13,595 bases of DNA from positions 1,177 to 14,771 of the forward strand of contig VBLV01000113.1 in assembly GCA_005879045.1 (NCBI GenBank), in the 5' to 3' direction. Made by a program: the position numbers and the translations under genes. The notes below the pieces were generated by a model. The model worked only from the letters and a program-made list of their open reading frames with translations. It was not told where the DNA came from and did no database searches. The DNA is from Methanobacteriota archaeon (GTDB lineage: Archaea > Thermoplasmatota > Thermoplasmata > RBG-16-68-12). Numbering within the stretch: the stretch's first letter is position 1; every line of letters begins with the position of its first letter. Shown here one piece after another: positions 6,210-13,533 of this stretch.

Positions 6210-7673
6210 ATGAGTTGGCTCCTTCGCCTCATGCTGAGAGAGGAATTCCGGGTCCACGCGAGTTACTCCGGCCAAACGATGTTCGTGTCCTTCCCGTTTA
6301 TCATCACGATGTTCAGCCTCTCCATCGCTGTCACGAGCGGCCGATTGTTCGCATACACCCCGCTCCCGGATGCGATTCTGCTCCTGCACGTGAGCGTCTT
6401 CCTCTACGGCCTCAGCGTCGGCGCCTTCGGATTCCTCGGTCGGCAGTACCTGGAGCGGACGACCGGGATGCGCAACTACCTGGTCGCGATGCCTGGAATC
6501 CTTCCGATGCGGTTCCGGCGGACGTTCCTCGGGATGTTCCTGCGGGACGCGATTTTCTACATGGTCTTGCTCCTCGTGCCCGCGACCGTCGGCCTCGTCC
6601 TCTCCGTTCCGGTGACGCACTTTCGATTGACGAGCATCGGGGTCCTCTTCGGCACCGCGCTCCTGTCGTTCCTCTTGGGGATGTCCCTGAGCTTTTTCGT
6701 CTCGACCGTCTACATGCGAAGCCGCGCAGGATTTGTGGTCGCCGTCGCGGTCGTTTCGGCGATCTTCGCGACCGCCGGGGCCGCGCGAGTCATCCCCTTC
6801 TCCTGGATCCTCCCGAGCCTCGCGGCCCACGAACTTCTCCCGCCCCTGGGCTCGGACCTCGGTGCGGCCGCGTCCCTCGCCCTCTTCGGATTGGGCATCG
6901 TGGCGGCTCTCATCACGGGCGCCGCGATCCTCGTCCCCGAGCGATTTGAGCCTCCGACGGTCCGCGCACGCAACGAGCTGCCCAGAATCATCGCGCGACT
7001 CGGCCGCCTCGAGGGGTACAGCGCCCTCCTCGGCAAGGAATTCGTGGATCTCCAACGCAGCGGGACCTATGCGAAGATGTTCTTCTCCTTCGTGACCCCG
7101 CTCCTGCTCCTGTCCTTTACCGCGTGGTTCGTCCGGTACGGACTCCAAGTGCCGGTCGGCTTCAACACGGTCTTCTACGCCGGCATGGTCGGGTTCTTCG
7201 GCGTGATCCTGTACAATTGGATGAACAACGTGGACGCGACGGACTACCTCGCGACGGTGCCCGTCTCGGTCCCCCAGGTGATCCGGACGAAGCTGATCGC
7301 GTTCCTCCTCATGACGACGTGGATCGGCGTCGGATTCGTCGTCATGATCGCATGGCTGAACGCCGACACCCGATTGCTCTGGCTCGCCATCCCGATCGTG
7401 CTCGTCACATCGTTGTACATTGTCGTCATGACGGCCTACCTGACCGGCCTCCGGACGAATTCGTTTCTCTTCGACCCGAGCGTCCTCGCGCGTTTCAGCG
7501 TGATGTCGATGCTGCCGGATTTCGGGTTGACCATCTTGTCGTTCACGATCGACCGAGACCTCCGGCTGTCGGCCATTGGCATCGGCCTCGTCCTCGCGAT
7601 CCTGGGCGCGATAACGTATATCTTGCTCAAGGGCATTGACGAGAAATGGCGCGGCACGGAATTCGGCGAGTGA
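6210..7673 (+). CDS. ABC-2 type transporter permease
   Basis: The 487-residue integral membrane protein has about twelve hydrophobic segments in two halves. They lie at roughly 24-42, 56-77, 111-132, 142-165, 172-192 and 217-242, then 290-308, 319-337, 363-384, 389-411, a weaker one near 430-446, and 454-473. A cytoplasmic link of about 45 residues (245-289) joins the halves. This looks like a fused or duplicated permease, about twice the length of a single six-helix ABC-2 subunit, so one copy may be enough per transporter. The ATG begins two bases after the ATPase stop codon, indicating a strict operon. The sequence is too general to name a substrate. The next gene, a possible lipid kinase, hints at a lipid or lipid-linked cargo, which is inference. 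Confidence 0.88.
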   Translation: MSWLLRLMLREEFRVHASYSGQTMFVSFPFIITMFSLSIAVTSGRLFAYTPLPDAILLLHVSVFLYGLSVGAFGFLGRQYLERTTGMRNYLVAMPGILPMRFRRTFLGMFLRDAIFYMVLLLVPATVGLVLSVPVTHFRLTSIGVLFGTALLSFLLGMSLSFFVSTVYMRSRAGFVVAVAVVSAIFATAGAARVIPFSWILPSLAAHELLPPLGSDLGAAASLALFGLGIVAALITGAAILVPERFEPPTVRARNELPRIIARLGRLEGYSALLGKEFVDLQRSGTYAKMFFSFVTPLLLLSFTAWFVRYGLQVPVGFNTVFYAGMVGFFGVILYNWMNNVDATDYLATVPVSVPQVIRTKLIAFLLMTTWIGVGFVVMIAWLNADTRLLWLAIPIVLVTSLYIVVMTAYLTGLRTNSFLFDPSVLARFSVMSMLPDFGLTILSFTIDRDLRLSAIGIGLVLAILGAITYILLKGIDEKWRGTEFGE

Positions 7674-7692
7674 TGGCCGCGGGGTCAGCACC

Positions 7693-8292
7693 ATGGACGG
7701 CAACGCCGCCTTCCGTCGAGCCATGCACATCGTCTCGCCGATTTTCCTCTCGTACTACCTTCTCCCCGAGCAGCTTGGCGCCGGCATCACGCGCACGAGC
7801 GTGACGCTGCTCTTCCTCGGAACGGCGGCGTGCATCGAGATTGCGCGGATTGCGCTCGGCATCCGGCTCTTCGGCATGCGGCCGTACGAGGGCAAGCGCG
7901 TCTCTGCGTACGCGCAAGGCGCCCTCGGTTTGGCCCTCGCGTTCTTCCTCTTCGACCATCTCCTCGGGACACGGGCCCCGTATTTCGTCGTTCCCGTCTT
8001 CCTCGGCATGGCGTGGATCGATCCGCTTGCGGCGCTCGCCCGGAGGAGATCATGGCCTCGTGCCGCGGTCGTCGCGGCCTATTTCGCGCTTTTCCTCGCC
8101 ACCGAATATGCGACGCTCGGGGCCCGAGCGTGGAGCTGGCAGTTCTTGTTCGGCGTGCTGGCGACGGGATCCGCGATGATCGTCGAAGGGCCGAAGCACG
8201 CGCAGCTCGACGATGATCTCCTCATGTTGGTCGTGCCGCTCACCGTCCTCACGCTGGCCGTGCTAATCTTCCAGCCACCGATGCTACCGTAG
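7693..8292 (+). CDS. dolichol/phytol kinase-like membrane protein (divergent)
   Basis: The 199-residue product has six or seven hydrophobic segments. It carries traces of the CTP-dependent dolichol/phytol kinase and CDP-diglyceride synthase-like family. R-R-A-M-H-I sits at the start of helix 1. A conserved-looking R-P-Y-E-G-K-R loop is at 63-69. I-D-P-L-A-A-L-A stands at 109-116 where the family has G-D-x2-A. A C-terminal acidic D-D-D-L-L-M-L-V-V-P-L at 173-183 resembles the family's D-D-N-L-x-x-P. The G-D to I-D change and the loss of Asn leave activity uncertain. ATG 7693 is chosen; an in-frame start at 7636 overlaps the permease gene and would add a polar, non-membrane extension. The 19-base gap puts it in the transporter operon. 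Its stop overlaps the stop of the convergent OB-fold gene. Confidence 0.65.
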   Translation: MDGNAAFRRAMHIVSPIFLSYYLLPEQLGAGITRTSVTLLFLGTAACIEIARIALGIRLFGMRPYEGKRVSAYAQGALGLALAFFLFDHLLGTRAPYFVVPVFLGMAWIDPLAALARRRSWPRAAVVAAYFALFLATEYATLGARAWSWQFLFGVLATGSAMIVEGPKHAQLDDDLLMLVVPLTVLTLAVLIFQPPMLP

Positions 8293-8577
8293 AACTTCGA
8301 GCTTCCCGAACCGGCCGGCGCTGACCTGCATGTTGCCCCGCCATTCCCGCACCCATCCGTTCGTGATGCGGATGCGGTCGTTCGCCTGGACGCGTTCGAT
8401 CTCCTCGTTCCACAGGCTGACGGACACCTCCGTCCCCTCGTCGTCGACGGCCTTTGCGTCGGCCACCTTCCCCGTGGAACCGCCGCGGCTCGAGAAATCC
8501 CGCGCCTCGCCCTTCTGACGAATCGTCAATTCGATGACGTCGACCTTGCTCTCCGGGCGAAGTTCCTTGACTTTCAT
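8284..8577 (-). CDS. single OB-fold, SSB/RPA-like nucleic-acid-binding protein
   Basis: The 97-residue protein reads as one OB fold. It begins with M-K-V-K-E-L-R-P and V-D-V-I-E-L-T-I strands. A flexible Gly/Ser loop (29-36) precedes K-V-A-D-A-K-A-V-D-D. Then come V-S-V-S-L-W-N-E (Trp56), a D-R-I-R-I-T-N-G-W strand (Trp75) and a final Q-V-S-A-G strand. This pattern matches the N-terminal domain of crenarchaeal SSB and related archaeal OB proteins. It lacks an acidic C-terminal tail. The family binds single-stranded DNA or RNA through the aromatic residues; a repair or replication role here is inferred. A TATA-like box 33 bases ahead supports the ATG at 8577. The last nine bases overlap the convergent kinase-like gene. 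Confidence 0.85.
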   Translation of the reverse strand: MKVKELRPESKVDVIELTIRQKGEARDFSSRGGSTGKVADAKAVDDEGTEVSVSLWNEEIERVQANDRIRITNGWVREWRGNMQVSAGRFGKLEVLR

Positions 8578-8605
8578 TCGACATGCGCCCCGAACGCCCC
8601 GGTTC

Positions 8606-8614
8606 GCTTAAACA
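8606..8614 (-). promoter_or_regulatory. TATA-like promoter of the OB-fold gene
   Basis: On the minus strand TGTTTAAGC is centred 33 bases from ATG 8577. The core TTTAAG is nearly symmetrical and could also serve the plus strand. Confidence 0.45.
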
Positions 8615-8736
8615 TTTCCGCGGCCTCGGGGACCGTGAAATCATGGAGGGGGAGCTATACGCACATCGAGCGGAAGCGAAGGTCGTTCCGCTGATTTCCT
8701 ACGCACCCGCGACATTCTTTCGGCCACCGAAATAAA

Positions 8737-8745
8737 ACTTATAAC
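8737..8745 (+). promoter_or_regulatory. TATA-like promoter of the wHTH-trm56 operon
   Basis: ACTTATAAC, in the AT-rich run from 8728 to 8745, predicts transcription from about 8767, ten bases before the TTG start at 8778. Confidence 0.5.
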
Positions 8746-8777
8746 GGCGCAACCGGATATCGAGCGCGTCGGTCTAT

Positions 8778-9266
8778 TTGAATCGCATCAAGGTGGTTAG
8801 CGAAGTCGCCGAACTCGTTCCCATTCTTCGCGCGGTCGATACTGAGGTCAAGAGCGAGGTCTTCAAGGAGGTCTCGGCGGGTTGGAAGACGGCCCGCGAG
8901 ATCGAGGAAAAGTTCGGCGCATCGGGCTCCGACGCCCTCCGGTTCTTCGAGAAGATGAAACTCGTGGAGACGAAATGGCAGACCGGCCCGACCGCCTCCC
9001 CGGAAAAGGCGTACCACGCGTTCTACTCGTCGTTTCACATCAACGCGACCGCCCCGGTCCCGGAAATCTCCGATGTCCTCCACGCTGCGATGATGTCGGA
9101 AGAGGCGTACGCGGCGATCGAAGAGAAGATTTTCGAAATGATCGGGACAGACGGCGGTGACGTGGCCGACGCCCTCAAAGTGACGCAGACGAAATTGAAG
9201 GCCCTCGTGAAACGCTCGCCCCGCCTCGACTTCCGCGGTCACCGGATCATCCGGTTCGAGGATTGA
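8778..9266 (+). CDS. archaeal ArsR-like winged-helix protein, conserved Trm56 neighbour
   Basis: The 162-residue cytoplasmic protein belongs to a conserved archaeal group with an N-terminal winged helix. Residues 7-58 hold E-L-V-P-I-L-R-A-V-D, a turn around W-K-T-A-R-E-I-E-E-K-F-G, and the recognition helix region with F-F-E-K-M-K-L-V-E. A central segment with A-Y-H-A-F-Y and F-H-I-N-A-T follows, then a helical C-terminal domain ending with the basic V-K-R-S-P-R-L-D-F-R-G-H-R. I recall this family sitting beside trm56 in many archaea, as it does here with a three-base gap. Its regulatory target is not known. The start is TTG at 8778, supported by the TATA box and by the match of M-N-R-I-K-V to the family's N terminus. 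Confidence 0.85.
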   Translation: MNRIKVVSEVAELVPILRAVDTEVKSEVFKEVSAGWKTAREIEEKFGASGSDALRFFEKMKLVETKWQTGPTASPEKAYHAFYSSFHINATAPVPEISDVLHAAMMSEEAYAAIEEKIFEMIGTDGGDVADALKVTQTKLKALVKRSPRLDFRGHRIIRFED

Positions 9267-9269
9267 CCG

Positions 9270-9779
9270 GTGATCACGGTCCTCCGTCTCGGGCACCGCC
9301 CGGCACGAGACAAGCGGGTCACCACCCATGTGGCGCTGACCGCGCGGGTCTTCGGCGCAGACGCGGTCCTCGTCTCGACCCGGGATCCGGTGCTCGAGCG
9401 AACCGTCCGGAACGTCGTGCGCCGATTCGGGGGCTCATTCCGGATCCAGACCGGCGTGCCCTGGCGTCGCACCCTGCAGGCATGGAACGGCCCGAAGGCC
9501 CACCTGACGATGTACGGTCTGCCGATCGAGGAGGTGCTCCCGCGCATCCCGCGGGAAAATCTGCTGATCGTCATCGGCGCGGAGAAAGTCCCGCGCGAGG
9601 TGTACGACCTCGCGGACTTCAACGTAGCGGTGGGAAACCAACCGCACTCCGAGATCGCAGCGCTCGCTGTGTTCCTGGACCGGCTCCATGGCGGACGGTC
9701 CCTCCAGGCCGAGGCCACCGCTCCCATGCGCATCCGGCCGAACCCGCGGGGGAAATCCGTGGAAGGGTCGGGCCGTTGA
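9270..9779 (+). CDS. trm56: tRNA (cytidine(56)-2'-O)-methyltransferase, SPOUT family
   Basis: Archaeal Trm56 methylates the ribose of C56 in the T loop of tRNA using S-adenosylmethionine. The 169-residue product carries the family's diagnostic segments. L-R-L-G-H-R-P-A-R-D-K-R comes at 5-16, then T-T-H-V-A-L-T-A-R-V-F-G-A at 18-30. H-L-T-M-Y-G follows at 78-83, I-V-I-G-A-E-K-V-P at 100-108, and the SPOUT knot loop V-G-N-Q-P-H-S-E-I-A-A-L-A-V-F-L-D at 121-137. It should act as a dimer in the cytoplasm. The start is GTG at 9270, three bases after the wHTH stop codon, so the two genes are co-transcribed. The short C-terminal tail is basic and poorly conserved. Confidence 0.95.
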   Translation: MITVLRLGHRPARDKRVTTHVALTARVFGADAVLVSTRDPVLERTVRNVVRRFGGSFRIQTGVPWRRTLQAWNGPKAHLTMYGLPIEEVLPRIPRENLLIVIGAEKVPREVYDLADFNVAVGNQPHSEIAALAVFLDRLHGGRSLQAEATAPMRIRPNPRGKSVEGSGR

Positions 9780-9787
9780 ACCCGCAA

Positions 9788-9795
9788 GCTTAATC
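9788..9795 (+). promoter_or_regulatory. TATA-like promoter of the exported protein gene
   Basis: GCTTAATC lies immediately behind the trm56 stop codon and is centred 28 bases before the GTG at 9819. This predicts a leaderless transcript separate from the trm56 operon. Confidence 0.4.
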
Positions 9796-9818
9796 GACCG
9801 CTGTCGAAATGGATACGT

Positions 9819-10778
9819 GTGCGCGCCTCAACACTCCTTGCTGCGGTACTCGCCTTCGCACTCCTGACCCTCCTCGTTGTTTCGGACCGCAGCCTGGCGG
9901 TGAGCGGGCCGCTTCTGACGCCGGGCGACTCATGGACGTACCGCACGAACACTTCGATTGACGGAGCCTTCTATCTCGTCGGCGACGTCACGCTGACGAC
10001 GAAGGGCGGAGAGCGGGTATCGGTGGACGGGACGACGTACGGCGCGGTCCGATTCACCCTATCGGGTGCGGGCACGGCGAACGGGACCGTCGCGACTCAG
10101 CTCGGCCCGGTGGGGGCCTCCGGAAGCTGGGTCCTCTCGGGGAACGAAGTCCTCGAGTCCGCCGGTCTCAAGGTGATCTCGAGCGTCCTCGACCTCGAGG
10201 CCTCGGGAACCCTGCATGCGGAACCCGTGGCGATCCCGTTCCAGCTGAGCGTCCAGAACACGACGACCTTCCGACTCGTCGACGACTCGTGGCGCTTCCC
10301 TCTCGAGATCGGGAATTCAAGTGTGGTGGCGCGGCAGATGAATTTCTCCGAGGACTTCCGGTTCTTCTACGGACTCCAATCGACGCCGTTGCACACGCAA
10401 GGAAGTCTGTGGTGGAATGCGACCTACACGCTCGAGGCGCGAGTCGCGGTCGACACCCCCGCGGGCCATTTCGACACATACCGGATCCGCCAGGCCGCTC
10501 CGGACGGGACCTATGGCCTGTTTTACTACGCACCCGCGACGGGGAACGATGCACGGACCGAGGCGTACAACGGCACGACCAAGGTCGCGACCAGCCAGCT
10601 CACATCGTACCGATATCAAGCGCTCGAACCCGCACGGTTCTTCGGTCTCACCGCGACCGATTGGGCGATCGCGGGAAGCGCCGTCGCCATCGTCGTGGGT
10701 GCGGTGGCCATCGTGTGGCTTCGACGCCGCCGGCATTCGAGACCGCCGGAATCGGAGTCGAATCAGCCGCGGCCGTGA
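9819..10778 (+). CDS. exported cell-surface protein with C-terminal membrane anchor
   Basis: The 319-residue protein begins with a signal peptide (hydrophobic residues 5-22, likely cut near A-V-S-G at 27-30). A beta-rich extracellular region of about 250 residues follows, rich in Thr, Ser, Gly and Val. It has many N-x-S/T sequons (for example N-T-S, N-T-T, N-S-S, N-F-S, N-A-T and N-G-T), so it may be N-glycosylated. The end is a transmembrane helix at about 283-301 stopped by R-R-R-R and a short polar cytoplasmic tail. This is a type I surface protein. I recognise no enzyme motif; it may be an adhesin, binding or envelope protein. The start is GTG, 28 bases from a TATA-like box. Its TGA abuts the stop of the convergent SerK-like gene with no base between. 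Confidence 0.75.
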   Translation: MRASTLLAAVLAFALLTLLVVSDRSLAVSGPLLTPGDSWTYRTNTSIDGAFYLVGDVTLTTKGGERVSVDGTTYGAVRFTLSGAGTANGTVATQLGPVGASGSWVLSGNEVLESAGLKVISSVLDLEASGTLHAEPVAIPFQLSVQNTTTFRLVDDSWRFPLEIGNSSVVARQMNFSEDFRFFYGLQSTPLHTQGSLWWNATYTLEARVAVDTPAGHFDTYRIRQAAPDGTYGLFYYAPATGNDARTEAYNGTTKVATSQLTSYRYQALEPARFFGLTATDWAIAGSAVAIVVGAVAIVWLRRRRHSRPPESESNQPRP

Positions 10779-11210
10779 TCATCTCAGATCGTCGAGGTCC
10801 GTCGGTCGGTCCTCGAGGAGAACGGTCACGGTGTGGCGCGACGTCTTGGGTGGGAACAAGTCGCCGGTCCGGCCGCGACGGATCACATCCTCCTTCGTGA
10901 CGACCGAGACTTCCGCGTCGGGCCAGGTCGAGAGCCGGACGATGTCGGAGAAATAGTCGATCAGGTACGCGGGAATCATCCGGGCCCCGAGGGCGCGGAC
11001 CGCCTCGACGCGATGATGCCCATCCAGGATCACGAGCTCGCCATCGGCCACGAGGACCGGCCGCCGGAGGTATCCATCCTTCCGGATCTGGTCCATCAAC
11101 TGTTCGAGGAGCGCGGGTCGGATTCGCTCGTGGCCACGGAGTCGGCCGATCTCCACGACCGCGAATCGGACGTTCGGCGTTCGCCGAGGCAGGCGGCTCT
11201 GGCGGGCCAT
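10779..11210 (-). CDS. SerK/ParB-like nuclease-fold protein (possible free serine kinase)
   Basis: The 143-residue protein carries a ParB/sulfiredoxin-like core. It has V-E-I-G-R-L-R-G-H-E-R at 19-29, P-V-L-V-A-D-G at 51-57 and I-L-D-G-H-H-R-V-E-A at 61-70, then A-L-G-A-R-M-I-P-A-Y at 73-82, and closes with L-F-P-P-K-T-S-R-H at 118-126. The D-G-H-H-R motif with the downstream P-P-K-T-x-R-H resembles archaeal SerK, an ADP-dependent L-serine kinase, and related SbnI-type proteins. It is shorter than the SerK I recall (about 240 residues). ParB DNA-binding domains are absent. It is the last gene of the pyrB-pyrI-PRC series but has its own AT-rich promoter candidate, with ATG 11210 about 28 bases away. 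Serine kinase activity is a family-based guess. Confidence 0.7.
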   Translation of the reverse strand: MARQSRLPRRTPNVRFAVVEIGRLRGHERIRPALLEQLMDQIRKDGYLRRPVLVADGELVILDGHHRVEAVRALGARMIPAYLIDYFSDIVRLSTWPDAEVSVVTKEDVIRRGRTGDLFPPKTSRHTVTVLLEDRPTDLDDLR

Positions 11211-11215
11211 CGTGA

Positions 11216-11243
11216 GAATAACGGGCTTGCTTGGGAATAACGG
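11216..11243 (-). promoter_or_regulatory. promoter region of the SerK-like gene with a 9-base direct repeat
   Basis: GAATAACGG (plus-strand reading) occurs at 11216-11224 and again at 11235-11243, 19 bases apart. On the minus strand the distal copy, containing GTTATTC, sits 28 bases from ATG 11210, where a TATA box would be. The proximal copy overlaps the expected start site. The repeat could be a doubled TATA element or an operator. Confidence 0.3.
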
Positions 11244-11265
11244 TTTCGCACGACGCCGCTCGACT

Positions 11266-11514
11266 CTATTTCGCCGCCGCCGCGACGGGCGGAGCCGCGC
11301 TCCCTTTCCGCAGGGAGACGCGCTTCGGGAAGTACCGCAACACGACGATGTCCCCGACGCTCTGCACCCAGCGGTACGGAACGCTGACCGCCCGGCTCCC
11401 TTCCACGAGGAGCGGATTCGTCTCCCCGACGAAGATGCCGTCGACCGCGCCGTTGTCCACATCCACGACCAAGTTGTTCACGTTTCCCAGGAACACGCCG
11501 TTGTGCGTATACAC
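11266..11514 (-). CDS. PRC-barrel domain protein, start codon uncertain
   Basis: The product is a small PRC-barrel protein. V-Y-T-H-N-G-V-F-L-G-N-V-N-N starts the barrel, V-D-G-I-F-V-G follows, and P-Y-R-W-V-Q-S-V-G-D-I-V-V-L-R closes it, as in small archaeal PRC proteins. The tail is Ala/Lys-rich. Related proteins act in RNA metabolism or as unknown regulators. The GTG at 11512-11514 is the first standard start. The frame stays open upstream and encodes E-E-L-S-E-I-I-G-L-Q, which looks like the missing first strand. CTG at 11536-11538 (35 bases from a TATA-like box) or ATA at 11554-11556 could be the true start. The gene is 108 bases behind pyrI by the standard start and is probably transcribed independently or by read-through. 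Confidence 0.75.
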   Translation of the reverse strand: MYTHNGVFLGNVNNLVVDVDNGAVDGIFVGETNPLLVEGSRAVSVPYRWVQSVGDIVVLRYFPKRVSLRKGSAAPPVAAAAK

Positions 11515-11569
11515 CTGGAGCCCGATAATTTCGGACAGCTCTTCGATGGCGCGTATCCGAGGAGGCGTT

Positions 11570-11577
11570 CTTAAACG
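11570..11577 (-). promoter_or_regulatory. TATA-like promoter of the PRC-barrel gene
   Basis: On the minus strand GTTTAAGA predicts a transcript start near 11546, upstream of the GTG at 11514. It thus allows an N-terminal extension from a non-standard start codon. Confidence 0.35.
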
Positions 11578-11622
11578 CTTCGGTGAACCGATTAGTTCGG
11601 TCAGACCCGAGCGATGCCATCG

Positions 11623-13019
<1,397 letters not shown>

Positions 13020-13030
13020 TCATAGGTTCG

Positions 13031-13038
13031 ATTTAAAG
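13031..13038 (-). promoter_or_regulatory. TATA promoter of pyrBI
   Basis: On the minus strand CTTTAAAT is centred about 28 bases from ATG 13007 and is one of the best TATA matches in the window. No attenuator-like hairpin is seen between it and the start, so pyrimidine control, if any, must work differently. Confidence 0.55.
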
Positions 13039-13097
13039 CAATCCGGGCACACGGGTGCGCCAGAAGAAGAGTTCCCGCGGACCGCGCCGCGGCCGGC

Positions 13098-13313
13098 TCA
13101 CGGCTTCGGATCTCTCCGCCCCAACTGGGTGACGTTCGAGGGGAGGATCACGATCCCGCCCTCGGCTTCCATGTACCGCTTCCAGTCTTTCGTGTTCTGC
13201 TGCACCTGCTTCGCGCGCTCCACGGCGATCGTCGCGACGACCTTTCGCACGACGTCGTCCACGTCGACGCCCAGGATCTCCCGGAACAGGTACTTCATCC
13301 GCTCACGGTCCAT
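13098..13313 (-). CDS. small hypothetical protein
   Basis: The 71-residue protein is unrecognised. Residues 1-50 are two charged helices (M-D-R-E-R-M-K-Y-L-F, then D-D-V-V-R-K-V-V-A-T-I-A-V-E-R-A-K). The end holds a short hydrophobic strand, G-I-V-I-L-P, and a polar tail. There is no membrane segment. An ATG at 13328 is in frame, but the TATA-like box at 13340-13348 would start the transcript near 13318, after that ATG. The ATG at 13311-13313 is therefore preferred. It ends 90 bases before pyrB on the same strand. Operon membership is unlikely because pyrB has its own promoter. Confidence 0.55.
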   Translation of the reverse strand: MDRERMKYLFREILGVDVDDVVRKVVATIAVERAKQVQQNTKDWKRYMEAEGGIVILPSNVTQLGRRDPKP

Positions 13314-13339
13314 GGTGAGCCGGACCATCCGAGGCCGCC

Positions 13340-13348
13340 GTATAAGAG
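13340..13348 (-). promoter_or_regulatory. TATA-like promoter of the small hypothetical gene
   Basis: On the minus strand TCTTATAC is centred about 31 bases from ATG 13313. It lies only 15 bases before the earlier ATG at 13328, too close for that start to be used. Confidence 0.4.
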
Positions 13349-13476
13349 AAAATTGTCAATGGTCTCATTTTCGAGAGCACCGGCGGCCCCGTCGGACGAT
13401 GGGAGGTTGGCGCCTTTGTCAACCGGGGCCCTGGGATGCCGTCCGCGACGGTCGGTCCCTTCTCTTCGATGGCAAG

Positions 13477-13513
13477 AATAAAAAGGGCAGGACGAGGGGT
13501 TCTCGGTCCTGCC
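13477..13513 (-). terminator. hairpin and T-tract terminator of the gene entering from the right edge
   Basis: GGCAGGAC at 13486-13493 pairs with GTCCTGCC at 13506-13513. The stem is extended by GAG with CTC around a five-base loop (one G bulged). On the minus strand the stem is followed by CTTTTTATTC. It lies 20 bases behind a TAA at 13534-13536. The T-tract alone would suit archaeal termination. Confidence 0.6.
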
Positions 13514-13533
13514 TGTGGGTTGTGGAGGAGGGG

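Noticed and set aside
5997..7730. 577-codon minus-strand open frame opposite the transporter genes
   Set aside because: Its translation is low-complexity Arg, Asp, Glu and His, typical of the antisense of GC-rich coding DNA. The plus strand encodes a clear ABC ATPase and permease.
8699..10540. 14-base repeat TACGCACCCGCGAC near 8699 and 10527
   Set aside because: One copy is intergenic and the other is within a coding region, with no related flanks; this is likely a coincidence in GC-rich DNA.
13359..13481. 40-codon plus-strand frame starting ATG at 13359
   Set aside because: No promoter or ribosome-binding site, Arg/Pro/Ser-rich product, and it runs into the terminator hairpin of the opposite strand.
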